Shown: piece after piece, positions 21,207-29,643 of the stretch
How the letters are laid out: each line of letters opens with the position of its first letter
Position numbering within the stretch: the first letter of the stretch is position 1
Assembly: GCF_900258035.1 (NCBI RefSeq)
Contig: NZ_OGTP01000037.1
Location: 1-41,614 of the forward strand
From: Caballeronia novacaledonica
Lineage (GTDB): Bacteria; Pseudomonadota; Gammaproteobacteria; Burkholderiales; Burkholderiaceae
Direction of reading: 5' to 3'
Length of the DNA stretch: 41,614 nt
Translations under genes and position numbers: made by a program
The notes under the pieces: model-generated
What the model saw: the letters and a program-made list of their open reading frames with translations, nothing else
What the model was told of the DNA's origin: nothing
Databases searched by the model: none

Positions 21207-22859
21207 TTACTTGTGTTTGCCGCTCTTCGTCGACGCAGGCTTCGCGGTCTTGGCCGTGGCGCCGGACTTTGCCGAACGCGATGCCGTGGAAGCCGACACT
21301 TTCGTCACCTTGCCCGACGAATGCGCAGCCGTCTTGCCGCCGCGCGTGGACTTTCCTTCCGGCACGCGCGTACCGATCTTCGACACGCCGCCCGACGAAC
21401 GGCTCGACGCCGCCACCGTCGCCACGCGCGCCGGACCTGGCTCGGCGGGCACCGGACGGCCATACGGCACGTGCAGCACGACCACCTGGCCCGGCATGAT
21501 CATCTCGCCGCGCGTGCGGTTCCACGCTCGCACTTGCGCCGGCGACACGTTGTAGCGATCCGCCAGCGTGCTGATGGGCTGCTTGCGGCGCACGCGGATC
21601 ACGAGCCGGCGCGTGTCGGGCACGTCGCGCTCGATCGCGAGCATCGCGTTAGCGGCGACGTCTGCGCTGATGTCTTCGTCGTCGTCGTCCGTGCGCGGCA
21701 CGACGATCGTCGAGCCGGGTTTCAGGCGCATGCCCGCCGGAATGCGATTGACCGACATCAGCGTGTCCGCGTCCACGCCGATCTTCTCGGCGATCGCCGC
21801 CGGGCGCGAGCGCTCGGTCACGGTGTACGTGGTCCACGACGACAGCGCGCCCGAATACGACGACAGATTGCGCTGGAACGAAGCGGCGTTGTCGAAGGGC
21901 AGCAGGATCTGCGGATTGGTCGCGCCGAGAATCACCGGCTTCGAAAACGACGGATTGAGCGAGCGGAATTCCTCCACGCTCATGCCGGCGAGCTTCGCGG
22001 CCATCGTCACGTCGATGTCGCGCGCTGTCGTCACCGTCACGAAATACGGGTGATTCGGGATGTCCGGCAGCGCGAGGCCGTACATCTGCGGATTGCCCAC
22101 GATGTTCTTCACGGCCTGCAGCTTCGGCACGTAGTTGCGCGTTTCGTTGGGCATGCGCAGGCTTTCGTAGTCCGTCGGCAAGCCCGCCGCCTCGTTGCGC
22201 GCGATCGCGCGCTGAACGTTGCCCTCGCCCCAGTTGTACGCGGCGAGCGCGAGATGCCAGTCGCCGAACATGTCATGCAGACGCGAGAGATAGTCGAGCG
22301 CGGCGCTCGTCGAGGCGAGCACGTCGCGGCGCTCGTCCTGCCACATGTTCTGCTTGAGGTTGTAGTCGCGGCCCGTGCCCGGCATGAACTGCCACATACC
22401 CGCGGCCTTCGCGACCGACAGCGCCTGCGGGCTGTACGCCGACTCGATGAACGGCAGGAGCGCCAGTTCGGTCGGCATGTGCCGCTGCTCGAGTTCTTCG
22501 ACGATGTGATACAGGTACTTCTGCGAGCGCGTGGTCATGCGCTCGACGTAATCCGGGCGTTGCGCGTACCAGTTGACCTGCATGTCGACGAGATCGCTTT
22601 GCAGATCGGGAATCTGGAAGCCGCTACGAATGCGGTTCCAGAGATCGGACGATCCCGCGAGCGAAGTCACGGGCGTCTTGTCTACGTCGATGGTTTCCTT
22701 GGCTGCTGCGGTGCGGCGAATCGTGTCGGCGACTTGCTGCTGCTTCTGTTGCGAAGCGGCGGTGCTGGCTGAAACTGATAAAGGATCTGACGCCGTGGGT
22801 CCCTGACTCGCGCACGCGGCGAGCATCAGGACGGACAGCGCGCTAAGGGTTAGTCGCAT
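21207..22859 (-). CDS. mltD: MltD-like membrane-bound lytic murein transglycosylase
   Basis: Outer-membrane lipoprotein that cleaves peptidoglycan to 1,6-anhydro muropeptides. I start at the ATG at 22859 (550 residues) because it gives a lipoprotein signal with lipobox LAAC and lipidated Cys16; the frame opens 21 codons earlier. The SLT domain (about 95-230) has the catalytic Glu139 in LLPFIESAYSP, followed by AAGMWQFMPGTG. Two LysM repeats lie near 330-380 and 420-465, with a related stretch near 270-310. The tail (about 490-550) is rich in Ser, Ala, Lys and Thr, unlike E. coli MltD. A good promoter lies upstream. Confidence 0.92.
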   Translation of the reverse strand: MRLTLSALSVLMLAACASQGPTASDPLSVSASTAASQQKQQQVADTIRRTAAAKETIDVDKTPVTSLAGSSDLWNRIRSGFQIPDLQSDLVDMQVNWYAQRPDYVERMTTRSQKYLYHIVEELEQRHMPTELALLPFIESAYSPQALSVAKAAGMWQFMPGTGRDYNLKQNMWQDERRDVLASTSAALDYLSRLHDMFGDWHLALAAYNWGEGNVQRAIARNEAAGLPTDYESLRMPNETRNYVPKLQAVKNIVGNPQMYGLALPDIPNHPYFVTVTTARDIDVTMAAKLAGMSVEEFRSLNPSFSKPVILGATNPQILLPFDNAASFQRNLSSYSGALSSWTTYTVTERSRPAAIAEKIGVDADTLMSVNRIPAGMRLKPGSTIVVPRTDDDDEDISADVAANAMLAIERDVPDTRRLVIRVRRKQPISTLADRYNVSPAQVRAWNRTRGEMIMPGQVVVLHVPYGRPVPAEPGPARVATVAASSRSSGGVSKIGTRVPEGKSTRGGKTAAHSSGKVTKVSASTASRSAKSGATAKTAKPASTKSGKHK

Positions 22860-22905
22860 GGAACGTCTCTGCTTCCAAAAAATATTGCTTGGAAATTTGC
22901 AGCCG

Positions 22906-22934
22906 ATAGTACGGAACAGCACTTAAGACGTCAA
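22906..22934 (-). promoter_or_regulatory. mltD: Promoter of mltD
   Basis: TTGACG (22929-22934), a 17-bp spacer and TACTAT (22906-22911) on the minus strand fit sigma-70 well. Transcription would start near 22899. The leader holds a ttccaa/ttggaa hairpin (22873-22894) just before the weak ribosome-binding site. Confidence 0.65.
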
Positions 22935-23020
22935 TAAGAATGCGCGCAAAACCCCTGCAAAATCCTGCATCTAACGGCGATTCCAACGTTTCGGTTGAAG
23001 TTAGCCCTAAAAGCTTTCCG

Positions 23021-23854
23021 TTAGCGGAACTTATCCTTCCAGCCTCGCATCATTCGAAACGCTTCGAGACGGTCTGAAACCGGGGCGCCGAACTGTGACG
23101 AAAGTATTGCGTGAATCGCCGGAACGTCCGATCGCAGGAACGGATTCACCGCTTTTTCGTGGCCGATGGTCGTCGGCAAAGTCGGCTTGCCGGCGGCGCG
23201 CAACGACTGTGCGTCCTCGCTCCAGCGCAGCAGCGCGGCGTTGTCCGGCTCGCATGCGCGCGCGAATTTGATGTTCGACAGCGTGTACTCGTGCGCGCAG
23301 TGAACTTGCGTGTTCTCAGGCAACGCGGCGAGCGCGTCGAGTGAACTGAGCATCTGCTGCGGCGTGCCTTCGAAAAGACGGCCGCAGCCGCTCGCGAACA
23401 GCGTGTCGCCGCAAAAGAGATGCGGCGTGCCGCGCGGATCGCCGGCCTGAAAGTAAGCGATGTGGCCGGCCGTATGGCCCGGCACGTCGATCACGGAAAG
23501 TTCGAGCGCCGGATGCGCGATGCGCACCGAATCGCCGCCCGCGACGCGCTCGGTCAGGTGCTCGATACGCTCGCCGGCCGGGCCGTAGACGGGGACGCCA
23601 CCCTCTGCCGATCGGCTATCGAGGAGTGCTTTCACGCCGCCGACGTGGTCCTGATGATGGTGCGTGAGTAAAATAGCGGTCAGTCGCCAACCACGCCGCG
23701 CGAGATAGGCTTCGACGGGCGCGGCGTCACCGGGGTCGACCACGACCGCATCGCGCGAGTCCGACACGAGCCAGATGTAGTTGTCCTCGAACGCCGGAAC
23801 CGGCACATATTCGAGTGCATCTTGAACAGGTAGATTCTTGGCAAGCGAATTCAT
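23021..23854 (-). CDS. gloB: GloB, hydroxyacylglutathione hydrolase (glyoxalase II)
   Basis: Hydrolyses S-lactoylglutathione to lactate and glutathione, the last step of methylglyoxal removal. The 277 residues form a metallo-beta-lactamase domain with the binuclear metal motif THHHQDH (64-70; ligands His65, His67, Asp69, His70), His127 in VPGHTAGH, Asp150 in CGDTLF and His188 in CAHEYT. A glyoxalase II C-terminal region follows. It is transcribed away from the methyltransferase gene across only 27 bp; a perfect TATAAT for gloB lies inside that gene's coding region. Confidence 0.95.
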   Translation of the reverse strand: MNSLAKNLPVQDALEYVPVPAFEDNYIWLVSDSRDAVVVDPGDAAPVEAYLARRGWRLTAILLTHHHQDHVGGVKALLDSRSAEGGVPVYGPAGERIEHLTERVAGGDSVRIAHPALELSVIDVPGHTAGHIAYFQAGDPRGTPHLFCGDTLFASGCGRLFEGTPQQMLSSLDALAALPENTQVHCAHEYTLSNIKFARACEPDNAALLRWSEDAQSLRAAGKPTLPTTIGHEKAVNPFLRSDVPAIHAILSSQFGAPVSDRLEAFRMMRGWKDKFR

Positions 23855-23881
23855 GGCGATCTTCTATGCGGCAATTCGAAC

Positions 23882-24715
23882 ATGTCTGACCGACCGATTA
23901 TAGACTGGCCCACCTGGACGAGCTCGGCGCCCGGACGCTACGTGCTCGAATGGGAGCAGGCGCAGCTCGATCACGTGGTGTCCGACATCTTCGGCTATCA
24001 CGCGCTGCAACTCGGCATGCCGCAGCTCGACGCGCTGCGTGAAAATCGCATGACCGGCCGTGCGCTGGTGCTCGACGCCGAAAGCGCTTCGAGCGCGCCC
24101 TACACGCCGCCGCGCGCCACGACGCCCGGTGTGAGCGCGCTGCCCGCCGCGAGCGCGCCCGATGGCCGCAGCACCGTGTGGTGCGATCTGCTCGACCTGC
24201 CTTTCGAAGCGCAAAGCGTCGATCTGCTCGTGCTGCCTCACACGCTCGAGTTTTCGCCGGACCCGCACCGGCTGCTGCGTGAAGCCGAGCGCGTGCTGGT
24301 GCCGGAAGGCCAGTTGATCATCCTTGGCTTCAATTCGCTGAGTCTGTGGGGCGCGCGGCAATCGCTCGGCAAGGTGGCGGGACGGCCGTTCGTGCCGTCG
24401 GCGCACGAGATGATCGCGTTCACGCGCATCAAAGACTGGATCAAGCTGCTCGGATTCGACCTTGAACGCGGGCGCTTCGGCTGCTATCGTCCGCCGCTCG
24501 TCACGGACAAGTGGCTGCAGCGCTATCAATTCATGGAAGCCGCCGGCGACCGCTGGTGGCCCATCTTCGGCGCGGCGTACATGATTACTGCCGTTAAGCG
24601 CGTGCGCGGCATGCGTCTCATCGGTCCGCGCAAGCTGAAAAAACCCGCGCTCGCGCCCGGCCTCGCGCCGGTCGCGGCTCCGCACACGCGCAACGAGACC
24701 CGCAACGAGCATTGA
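23882..24715 (+). CDS. Class I SAM-dependent methyltransferase-like protein
   Basis: The 277 residues resemble Methyltransferase_11-type proteins often found next to gloB, rnhA and dnaQ. The post-motif region is clear: DLLDLPFEAQSVDLLVLPHT (about 102-121), then P-D-P-H-R-L-L-R-E-A-E-R-V-L-V-P-E-G and a hydrophobic strand ending GFN. The usual glycine-rich motif I is not obvious; the place where it should be (about 58-95) is an Ala/Ser/Pro-rich stretch. The tail is basic. Substrate unknown. The TGA stop shares a base with the rnhA ATG, so the two are translationally coupled. Confidence 0.8.
   Translation: MSDRPIIDWPTWTSSAPGRYVLEWEQAQLDHVVSDIFGYHALQLGMPQLDALRENRMTGRALVLDAESASSAPYTPPRATTPGVSALPAASAPDGRSTVWCDLLDLPFEAQSVDLLVLPHTLEFSPDPHRLLREAERVLVPEGQLIILGFNSLSLWGARQSLGKVAGRPFVPSAHEMIAFTRIKDWIKLLGFDLERGRFGCYRPPLVTDKWLQRYQFMEAAGDRWWPIFGAAYMITAVKRVRGMRLIGPRKLKKPALAPGLAPVAAPHTRNETRNEH
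23897..23902 (-). promoter_or_regulatory. gloB: Putative gloB -10 box inside the divergent gene
   Basis: A perfect TATAAT on the minus strand, 42 bp upstream of the gloB ATG and within the first codons of the methyltransferase gene. The matching -35 is weak. Confidence 0.45.
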
Positions 24716-25176
24716 TGACTCAAGAATCCGCATCGAACAAGGTAATCGACATCTACACGGACGGCGCCTGCAAAGGCAATCCCGGCCCCGGCGGCTGGGG
24801 CGCCCTGCTCCGCTTCGGCGAACTGGAAAAGGAACTGTTCGGCGGAGAAGCCGCGACCACCAACAACCGCATGGAACTGATGGCCGTGATCGCCGCGCTC
24901 GAGGCGTTGAAACGCCCGTGCCGCGCGATCATCCACACCGATTCGCAATATGTGCAAAAAGGCATCAGCGAATGGATCCACGGCTGGAAGAAAAAGAACT
25001 GGATGACGGCCGCGAAGACGCCCGTCAAGAACGCCGATCTCTGGAAGCGGCTCGACGGCCTCGTCGCGCAGCATGAAATCGAGTGGCGCTGGGTCAAGGG
25101 CCACGCCGGACATCCCGAAAACGAACGCGCCGATGCGCTCGCCAATCGCGGCGTGACCTCGCTCGCGGACAGCTAA
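24715..25176 (+). CDS. rnhA: RnhA, ribonuclease HI
   Basis: Cuts the RNA strand of RNA-DNA hybrids. The 153 residues (E. coli 155) have the four acidic catalytic residues Asp16 (IYTDGACKGNPG), Glu54 (NNRMELMA), Asp76 (HTDSQYV) and Asp140 (ENERADALA), plus His130 in KGHAGHPEN. The ATG at 24715 overlaps the upstream stop (TGATG); a TTG one codon earlier is less likely. dnaQ follows after 18 bp; the rnhA-dnaQ neighbourhood is widespread in proteobacteria. Confidence 0.97.
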   Translation: MTQESASNKVIDIYTDGACKGNPGPGGWGALLRFGELEKELFGGEAATTNNRMELMAVIAALEALKRPCRAIIHTDSQYVQKGISEWIHGWKKKNWMTAAKTPVKNADLWKRLDGLVAQHEIEWRWVKGHAGHPENERADALANRGVTSLADS

Positions 25177-25194
25177 TCAAACGACACGCCATTT

Positions 25195-25932
25195 ATGCGC
25201 CAACTCATACTGGACACCGAAACCACCGGCCTGAACGCGAGGACGGGCGACCGAATCATCGAAATCGGCTGCGTCGAACTGATCAACCGCCGGCTCACCG
25301 GCAACAACCTGCATCTTTATGTGAACCCGGAGCGCGACAGCGATCCCGGCGCGCTCGCCGTGCACGGCCTCACGACCGAGTTCCTGAGCGACAAGCCGAA
25401 GTTCGCCGAGATCGCCGCCCAACTGCGCGACTTCATCGCGGGCGCGGAACTGATCATCCATAACGCGCCGTTCGACGTCGGCTTCCTCGATATGGAACTC
25501 GCGCTGCTCGGTTTGCCGAAAGTTTCCGAGACATGCGCCGGCGTGATCGACTCGCTCGCGCAGGCCAAGCAGATGTTCCCCGGCAAGCGCAATTCGCTCG
25601 ACGCCTTGTGCGACCGCTTCGGCATCAGCAACGCGCATCGCACGCTGCACGGCGCGCTGCTCGACTCGGAGTTGCTCGCGGAGGTCTATCTCGCGATGAC
25701 GCGCGGCCAAGAAAGCCTCGTCATCGACATGCTCGGCGATCAACCCGCGTCGGGCTCGGTTTCCACGTCGCGTATCGCGCTCGACGATCTCGATTTGCCG
25801 GTGATCGTCGCCAGCGACGAAGAACTGGCCGCGCACGAAGCCGTGCTGACCGGCCTCGACAAAGCGCTCAAAGGCACGAGCGTATGGCGCACGGAACCGG
25901 CGCCGACCGAGGGCGATGCCGTTCCTGCATAA
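25195..25932 (+). CDS. dnaQ: DnaQ, DNA polymerase III epsilon subunit
   Basis: 3'-5' proofreading exonuclease of the replicative polymerase. The 245 residues contain ExoI DTETTG with Asp7 and Glu9, ExoII HNAPFDVGF with Asp94, and ExoIII-epsilon with His152 and Asp157 in LHGALLDSE. After the nuclease domain, Q-E-S-L-V-I (172-177) is in the position of the beta-clamp binding motif; the remaining tail (about 180-245) would bind the alpha subunit. It lies 18 bp after rnhA and just before tRNA-Val. Confidence 0.96.
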   Translation: MRQLILDTETTGLNARTGDRIIEIGCVELINRRLTGNNLHLYVNPERDSDPGALAVHGLTTEFLSDKPKFAEIAAQLRDFIAGAELIIHNAPFDVGFLDMELALLGLPKVSETCAGVIDSLAQAKQMFPGKRNSLDALCDRFGISNAHRTLHGALLDSELLAEVYLAMTRGQESLVIDMLGDQPASGSVSTSRIALDDLDLPVIVASDEELAAHEAVLTGLDKALKGTSVWRTEPAPTEGDAVPA

Positions 25933-25959
25933 ATTTTTCGAATTCGCGTTCAGAAGCTC

Positions 25960-25988
25960 TTTACGAAACGCGAAACGCCTGACATAAT
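25960..25988 (+). promoter_or_regulatory. Promoter of tRNA-Val
   Basis: TTTACG (25960-25965), a 17-bp spacer and CATAAT (25983-25988), with transcription expected near 25995, seven bases before the mature tRNA. The 17 bases from the -10 onward (25983-25999) are identical to those of the tRNA-Gly promoter at 36486-36502. Confidence 0.65.
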
Positions 25989-26001
25989 CTCGTTTCTCTT
26001 C

Positions 26002-26076
26002 GGGTGGTTAGCTCAGCGGTAGAGCACTGCCTTCACACGGCAGGGGTCACTGGTTCGATCCCAGTACTACCCACCA
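26002..26076 (+). tRNA. tRNA-Val (anticodon CAC)
   Basis: 75 nt including an encoded CCA. The acceptor stem gggtggt pairs with actaccc (one G-U); the D-arm is gctcagcggtagagc, the anticodon stem ctgcc/ggcag holds the loop TTCACAC giving anticodon CAC, and the T-arm is ctggttcgatcccag. It reads GUG codons. Confidence 0.97.
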
Positions 26077-26113
26077 GGATTCTGGTGTTGGTAAAGACAA
26101 GCACCGAAGATCA

Positions 26114-26145
26114 AAAGGCCCGAGTCTCACGACTCGGGCCTTTTT
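26114..26145 (+). terminator. Terminator after tRNA-Val (also faces the DUF2214 gene)
   Basis: Perfect 13-bp stem, 26114-26126 with 26131-26143, loop tcac, followed by TTTTT on the plus strand. On the minus strand it is followed by TTTTGATC, so it can also end the transcript from 26641. Confidence 0.9.
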
Positions 26146-26167
26146 CATTTTGCGTCGTAAAAGATAG

Positions 26168-26641
26168 CTAGGACGCCCACACGCCTCGCGCCATCCCGCT
26201 TGCGGCGATCACCATCACCATCACGAGTCCGGCTTCCAAGTCGCTCATCCACGCGAAGCGCCGCGCGCGCGTCAAATCGATCGGCCCGCCCTGCGCCAAT
26301 GCGATACGCCATCGAATCAGCGCGAGCATCGGCGAGACTTCGATCAGGAGAATCACGACGAGCGCGGTCATCTTCAAATGGAACAGCGGCTCGTGCAAAT
26401 AGTAAGCGCCGCCCTTCTCGAATCCGCCGAACGCGCGCGTCACCCCGGTCACGATCAGCACGATCGCCGTGACGCCCCACACCGAGTCCGAGCGGAACAC
26501 GTCGCGCAGGCGCAGTTCGTTTGCCTGAATGGACTGAGCGGCATCGAGCCGCCGTAACGCGCGGGCGCGCGCGAGCACCGAACCGAGCGCGAAACCAAAA
26601 GCAAGAAGATGAAGCGCGGCCAGCAACCAACGTATCAGCAT
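26168..26641 (-). CDS. DUF2214 family inner-membrane protein
   Basis: The 157 residues form four hydrophobic segments (about 5-22, 52-70, 85-106 and 133-153). The family was recognised from memory of its layout; no reaction is known to me. I start at the ATG at 26641, which has GGAGG about 5 nt upstream; the frame is open 100 codons further but that part is a GC-rich by-product overlapping the next gene. It probably shares a transcript with the membrane protein at 26706-27536. Confidence 0.8.
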   Translation of the reverse strand: MLIRWLLAALHLLAFGFALGSVLARARALRRLDAAQSIQANELRLRDVFRSDSVWGVTAIVLIVTGVTRAFGGFEKGGAYYLHEPLFHLKMTALVVILLIEVSPMLALIRWRIALAQGGPIDLTRARRFAWMSDLEAGLVMVMVIAASGMARGVWAS

Positions 26642-26705
26642 CCTTTCCTCCCCGAAGCGACAGGAACGACGTGTACGGAAATTCGGGCTTACGACGGACG
26701 GCGAT

Positions 26706-27536
26706 TCAAACCTGACGCAGCGTTGCATCGAGCGCACGCGCCGCGTTGCGATCGCCCTCGCTGGCGAGCGGCGCGCGGAACACGGTGGTGCGATTATGTC
26801 CGGCCGCGGCCGGCGAGTCCCACAACAACTCGACTTTCGCCCGGCGCGCGAACAGCCCGCGCCGCACTTCGCCGCTTGCGCGAATCGACGGGCCGGCGGG
26901 CTCGGTGGCCGGCGTGAGCATCGACGCAGACGGCGGCCCATCCGGCGACGGCGCGGGCCACTTCACCGACAGTTCCCGCGCATCGTACTGGCCGAGCCTG
27001 CGGCTCTCCGCCCAAACGACCGCGGTCCGCGTGACGGGATCGAGCGAGATCGCATAGCGGCCGATCGCGAAGCGCCGCGCCGCGATGTTCGTGCGCCAGA
27101 GCGCGCGCGGCCGGCAGATCCACATGACGACCGCATAAAGCGCCGGGCCGACGACGAGCCAGCCGTTGGTCTCGTCGAGCGCCTGCGTGAAGCGCCGCCA
27201 TCCGGAACTCCACACGAACGCGCCGACGGAAAACATCGCAAAGCCGAAAGTCAGGAGCGCGATGAAGCGCAAGGCCTGCCGCAGCCATTGCGGCAGCGGA
27301 TGCAGCGGGCGCTCCGTGCGCGCCTTCGCGCCCGGCAGCACGATCAGGAGAAAGATCAGAACGAGGTTCACGCACGCCCACGGCGAGGATGTCATCGCGC
27401 GCAGCGAGGACAGATAGCCCATCTGCGACATCGAGAACGCCCAACGCGCCGCGAGCACCAGTCCGATCGCGCGCAATGCGAACACGGTGCCGGCGCCCGG
27501 AGCCGGGCTCGCGCTGATTTGCTTGGGTCTCGCCAA
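26706..27536 (-). CDS. Unrecognised membrane protein
   Basis: I do not recognise this family. With the TTG at 27536 as start it has 276 residues; AGGAG (27545-27549) lies 8 nt upstream and the N-terminus MARPKQISAS looks natural. ATG starts at 27566 and 27596 exist, but a TATAAT box at 27595-27600 overlaps the latter, so it is probably promoter. Three or four membrane segments lie at about 17-34, 53-69, 90-108 and 124-140; a soluble C-terminal half (about 150-276) follows, predicted mainly strand, with paired R-R-F-A-I-G-R motifs near its start. A link with DUF2214 upstream-downstream suggests an envelope role, nothing more. Confidence 0.6.
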   Translation of the reverse strand: MARPKQISASPAPGAGTVFALRAIGLVLAARWAFSMSQMGYLSSLRAMTSSPWACVNLVLIFLLIVLPGAKARTERPLHPLPQWLRQALRFIALLTFGFAMFSVGAFVWSSGWRRFTQALDETNGWLVVGPALYAVVMWICRPRALWRTNIAARRFAIGRYAISLDPVTRTAVVWAESRRLGQYDARELSVKWPAPSPDGPPSASMLTPATEPAGPSIRASGEVRRGLFARRAKVELLWDSPAAAGHNRTTVFRAPLASEGDRNAARALDATLRQV

Positions 27537-27682
27537 AAGAAACACTCCTGTCCACGAACGATGCATGCCGCTTCGCGCATCGCGAAGCCCGGTCATTATA
27601 GGGAGATTACGGATACCGTCAGCGGTTTGACAACCGTAGCGCGGTCTGGCGCGCGAAAGGCAGACCCGAGTGTGCTATTACG

Positions 27683-27722
27683 ACAACGCCCCGCGTGCCT
27701 TGAGGCTCGCGGGGCGTTGTTT
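27683..27722. terminator. Terminator hairpin after the GT4 gene
   Basis: 13-bp stem acaacgccccgcg (27683-27695) with 27708-27720. The T-run is better on the plus strand (TTTT at 27719-27722) than on the minus, yet the only gene ending here is the minus-strand glycosyltransferase (stop at 27757). Confidence 0.6.
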
Positions 27723-27756
27723 TGCAGCCGATGCCGCGCAAGGCGGCAAGACTTGC

Positions 27757-28821
27757 TTAGCTCGCGTTGACTTCGCGCAGAACGGTGCGGCGCTTCCGGC
27801 GCAGCAACTCTTCGTACACGTTGACGTAATTCTGCGCCATCACCTTCGACGAGAAACGCGCTTCGAACGCGGCGCGGACCTTCTCGCGCGGCAGCGTATC
27901 GAGACGCTTCACGGCGGCGATCGCCGAGAGTTCGTCTTCGACGACGAAGCCCGACACGCCGTTCTCGATCACTTCCGGCACCGAACCGCGATTGAACGCG
28001 ATCACCGGCGTACCGCAGGCCATCGCTTCGATCATCACGAGGCCGAAAGGCTCCGGCCAGTCGATCGGGAACAGCAGCGCGTGTGCGTTGCCGAGGAACT
28101 CGGTCTTTTCGGCTTCGCTGATTTCACCGATGTACTCGACGTGCGGCAGCGCGAAGAGCGGCTTGATCTCTTCTTCGTAATACGCGCGGTCGGCCTTGTC
28201 GAGCTTCGCGGCGATCTTGATCTTCATGCCCGCGGCCTGCGCGATGCGGATCGCGCGATCGACACGCTTTTCCGGCGAGATGCGGCCGAGGAACGCGAGG
28301 TAACCCGGCTTCACGTTCGGAATCGGCTTCAGCAGGTTTTCCGGCAGACCGTGATACACCGTCGAGAGCCAGTGCGCCTGCGGCAGCGGCTGACGCTGGT
28401 TGTCCGAGATCGAGATGACCGGCACGTCGTTGAACGTCCTGAAGATCGGCTGCAGTTCGGGCAGATCGAGACGACCGTGCATCGTCGTCAGAAACGGCAC
28501 CGGCTGGCGCGCGAACAGCGAGAACGGGTAGTAGTCGATGTGGAAGTGCAGCACGTCGAACTCGTCGGCGCGACGGCGGACTTCTTCGAGCAGCAGCATG
28601 TGCGGCGCCATCGTGTCGCGGATGGTCGGGTCGAGGCGCAGCGCCTGCGGCCAGAATGCTTCGAGCTTCGCGGAGGTCTGCGAATCACCGCTCGCGAAGA
28701 GCGTGACATCGTGTCCAGCATCCACGAGTGCCTCGGTCAGATAAGACACCACGCGTTCCGTGCCGCCATACAGCTTCGGCGGAACAGCCTCGTGGAGGGG
28801 CGCGATTTGAGCGATTCGCAT
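27757..28821 (-). CDS. Glycosyltransferase family 4 protein
   Basis: Retaining GT-B glycosyltransferase of 354 residues. The N-terminal domain starts RIAQIAPLHEAVPPKLYGG (2-20), with the acceptor-side glycine loop. The C-terminal donor domain has LGRISPEKRVD (178-188) and the E-x7-E motif with Glu257 and Glu265 in EPFGLVMIEAMACG, then TPVIAFNRGSVPEVI. Donor and acceptor cannot be read from the sequence; the N-terminal PPKLYGGTERVV pattern is seen in proteins often annotated as sugar or trehalose-type synthases. AGGAG lies 9 nt before the ATG. It stands alone, with no polysaccharide cluster around it. Confidence 0.85.
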   Translation of the reverse strand: MRIAQIAPLHEAVPPKLYGGTERVVSYLTEALVDAGHDVTLFASGDSQTSAKLEAFWPQALRLDPTIRDTMAPHMLLLEEVRRRADEFDVLHFHIDYYPFSLFARQPVPFLTTMHGRLDLPELQPIFRTFNDVPVISISDNQRQPLPQAHWLSTVYHGLPENLLKPIPNVKPGYLAFLGRISPEKRVDRAIRIAQAAGMKIKIAAKLDKADRAYYEEEIKPLFALPHVEYIGEISEAEKTEFLGNAHALLFPIDWPEPFGLVMIEAMACGTPVIAFNRGSVPEVIENGVSGFVVEDELSAIAAVKRLDTLPREKVRAAFEARFSSKVMAQNYVNVYEELLRRKRRTVLREVNAS

Positions 28822-29643
28822 GTCGTGAAACTCCTAATGAAAAATCAGGCAAGTACTACAGTCATGTTGACGTTGGAGAGCGAATCGCTCGGCTCGGGCG
28901 AAGCTTCCCGCGGCGCGGAGGCCGCGGCGCCATGGCTGATGCTCGAGTGAAAAAGCGGGGTCGCCGATCACCGGTTTGTCGCGCAGGCGTCCGGATCAAG
29001 CAAATGCAGTTCCATATCTCGAAAATCGCCGCGCGCCAGCAATTAACGCGCGTCCGCCTCGGCGGTTGACGGGAACTTGCAAAAACCTGTCGAAGACCTA
29101 AGGGCAAACCCGGATCGGATTATGGAGCTTTTTACAGAGTCCCGGCGGCAGTCATTTCAACTTATTTACCTTGTTACACTGGGGATACATTTTGCAAACC
29201 CCTGTTTATTAAGGTTGTTCTACATTGGAGCACGGGCTTCGGCGATTGCTCCGCCGGCATGAGATTGCTGCCTGTGTCGGTTTTTGTTGCCGAGAAGCAA
29301 TCTGGCGCGACACGTGCTCCTGTCACTGCTGCCGCAACGCAACGCCCGAAGCGCCCGCCCCGCCCGGCGAGCGTTCTGTCGCAAAAAGCTGCGCGATATG
29401 CTTACAATGCTCGCCCAAGCCGGCAGCCGCGCCCGGCGCCGCAAGGCTCGGCAGCGGCCCGATTTTCACTGCGGGCGACGTTCGGATGGCCACACAGGCC
29501 GAACGTCATATGCCCGAAGACGCGCTGTCCCTCCGCGATACTGGCTACAATTCGTGATGGAGACGGCGCAGCGTCGCCTCGTTTGACGTCAGTCGCGCCG
29601 GATCGGGCGACGCATCGCATGCCGGTTGCCGCGGTGGCACCGC
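28822..29643. other. 822-bp intergenic region, no gene assigned
   Basis: It lies between two divergent genes. The part at about 29085-29225 is clearly richer in A/T than the rest and contains several -10-like and -35-like hexamers (for instance TGTTACACT at 29174-29182, an extended -10), but no confident pair. The reading frames at 29225-29729 have no recognisable domain and overlap one another; I do not call them genes. Confidence 0.5.

Noticed and set aside
26642..26941. 100-codon extension of the DUF2214 gene
   Set aside because: It lies over the 3' end of the neighbouring membrane-protein gene; the ATG at 26641 has a strong ribosome-binding site.
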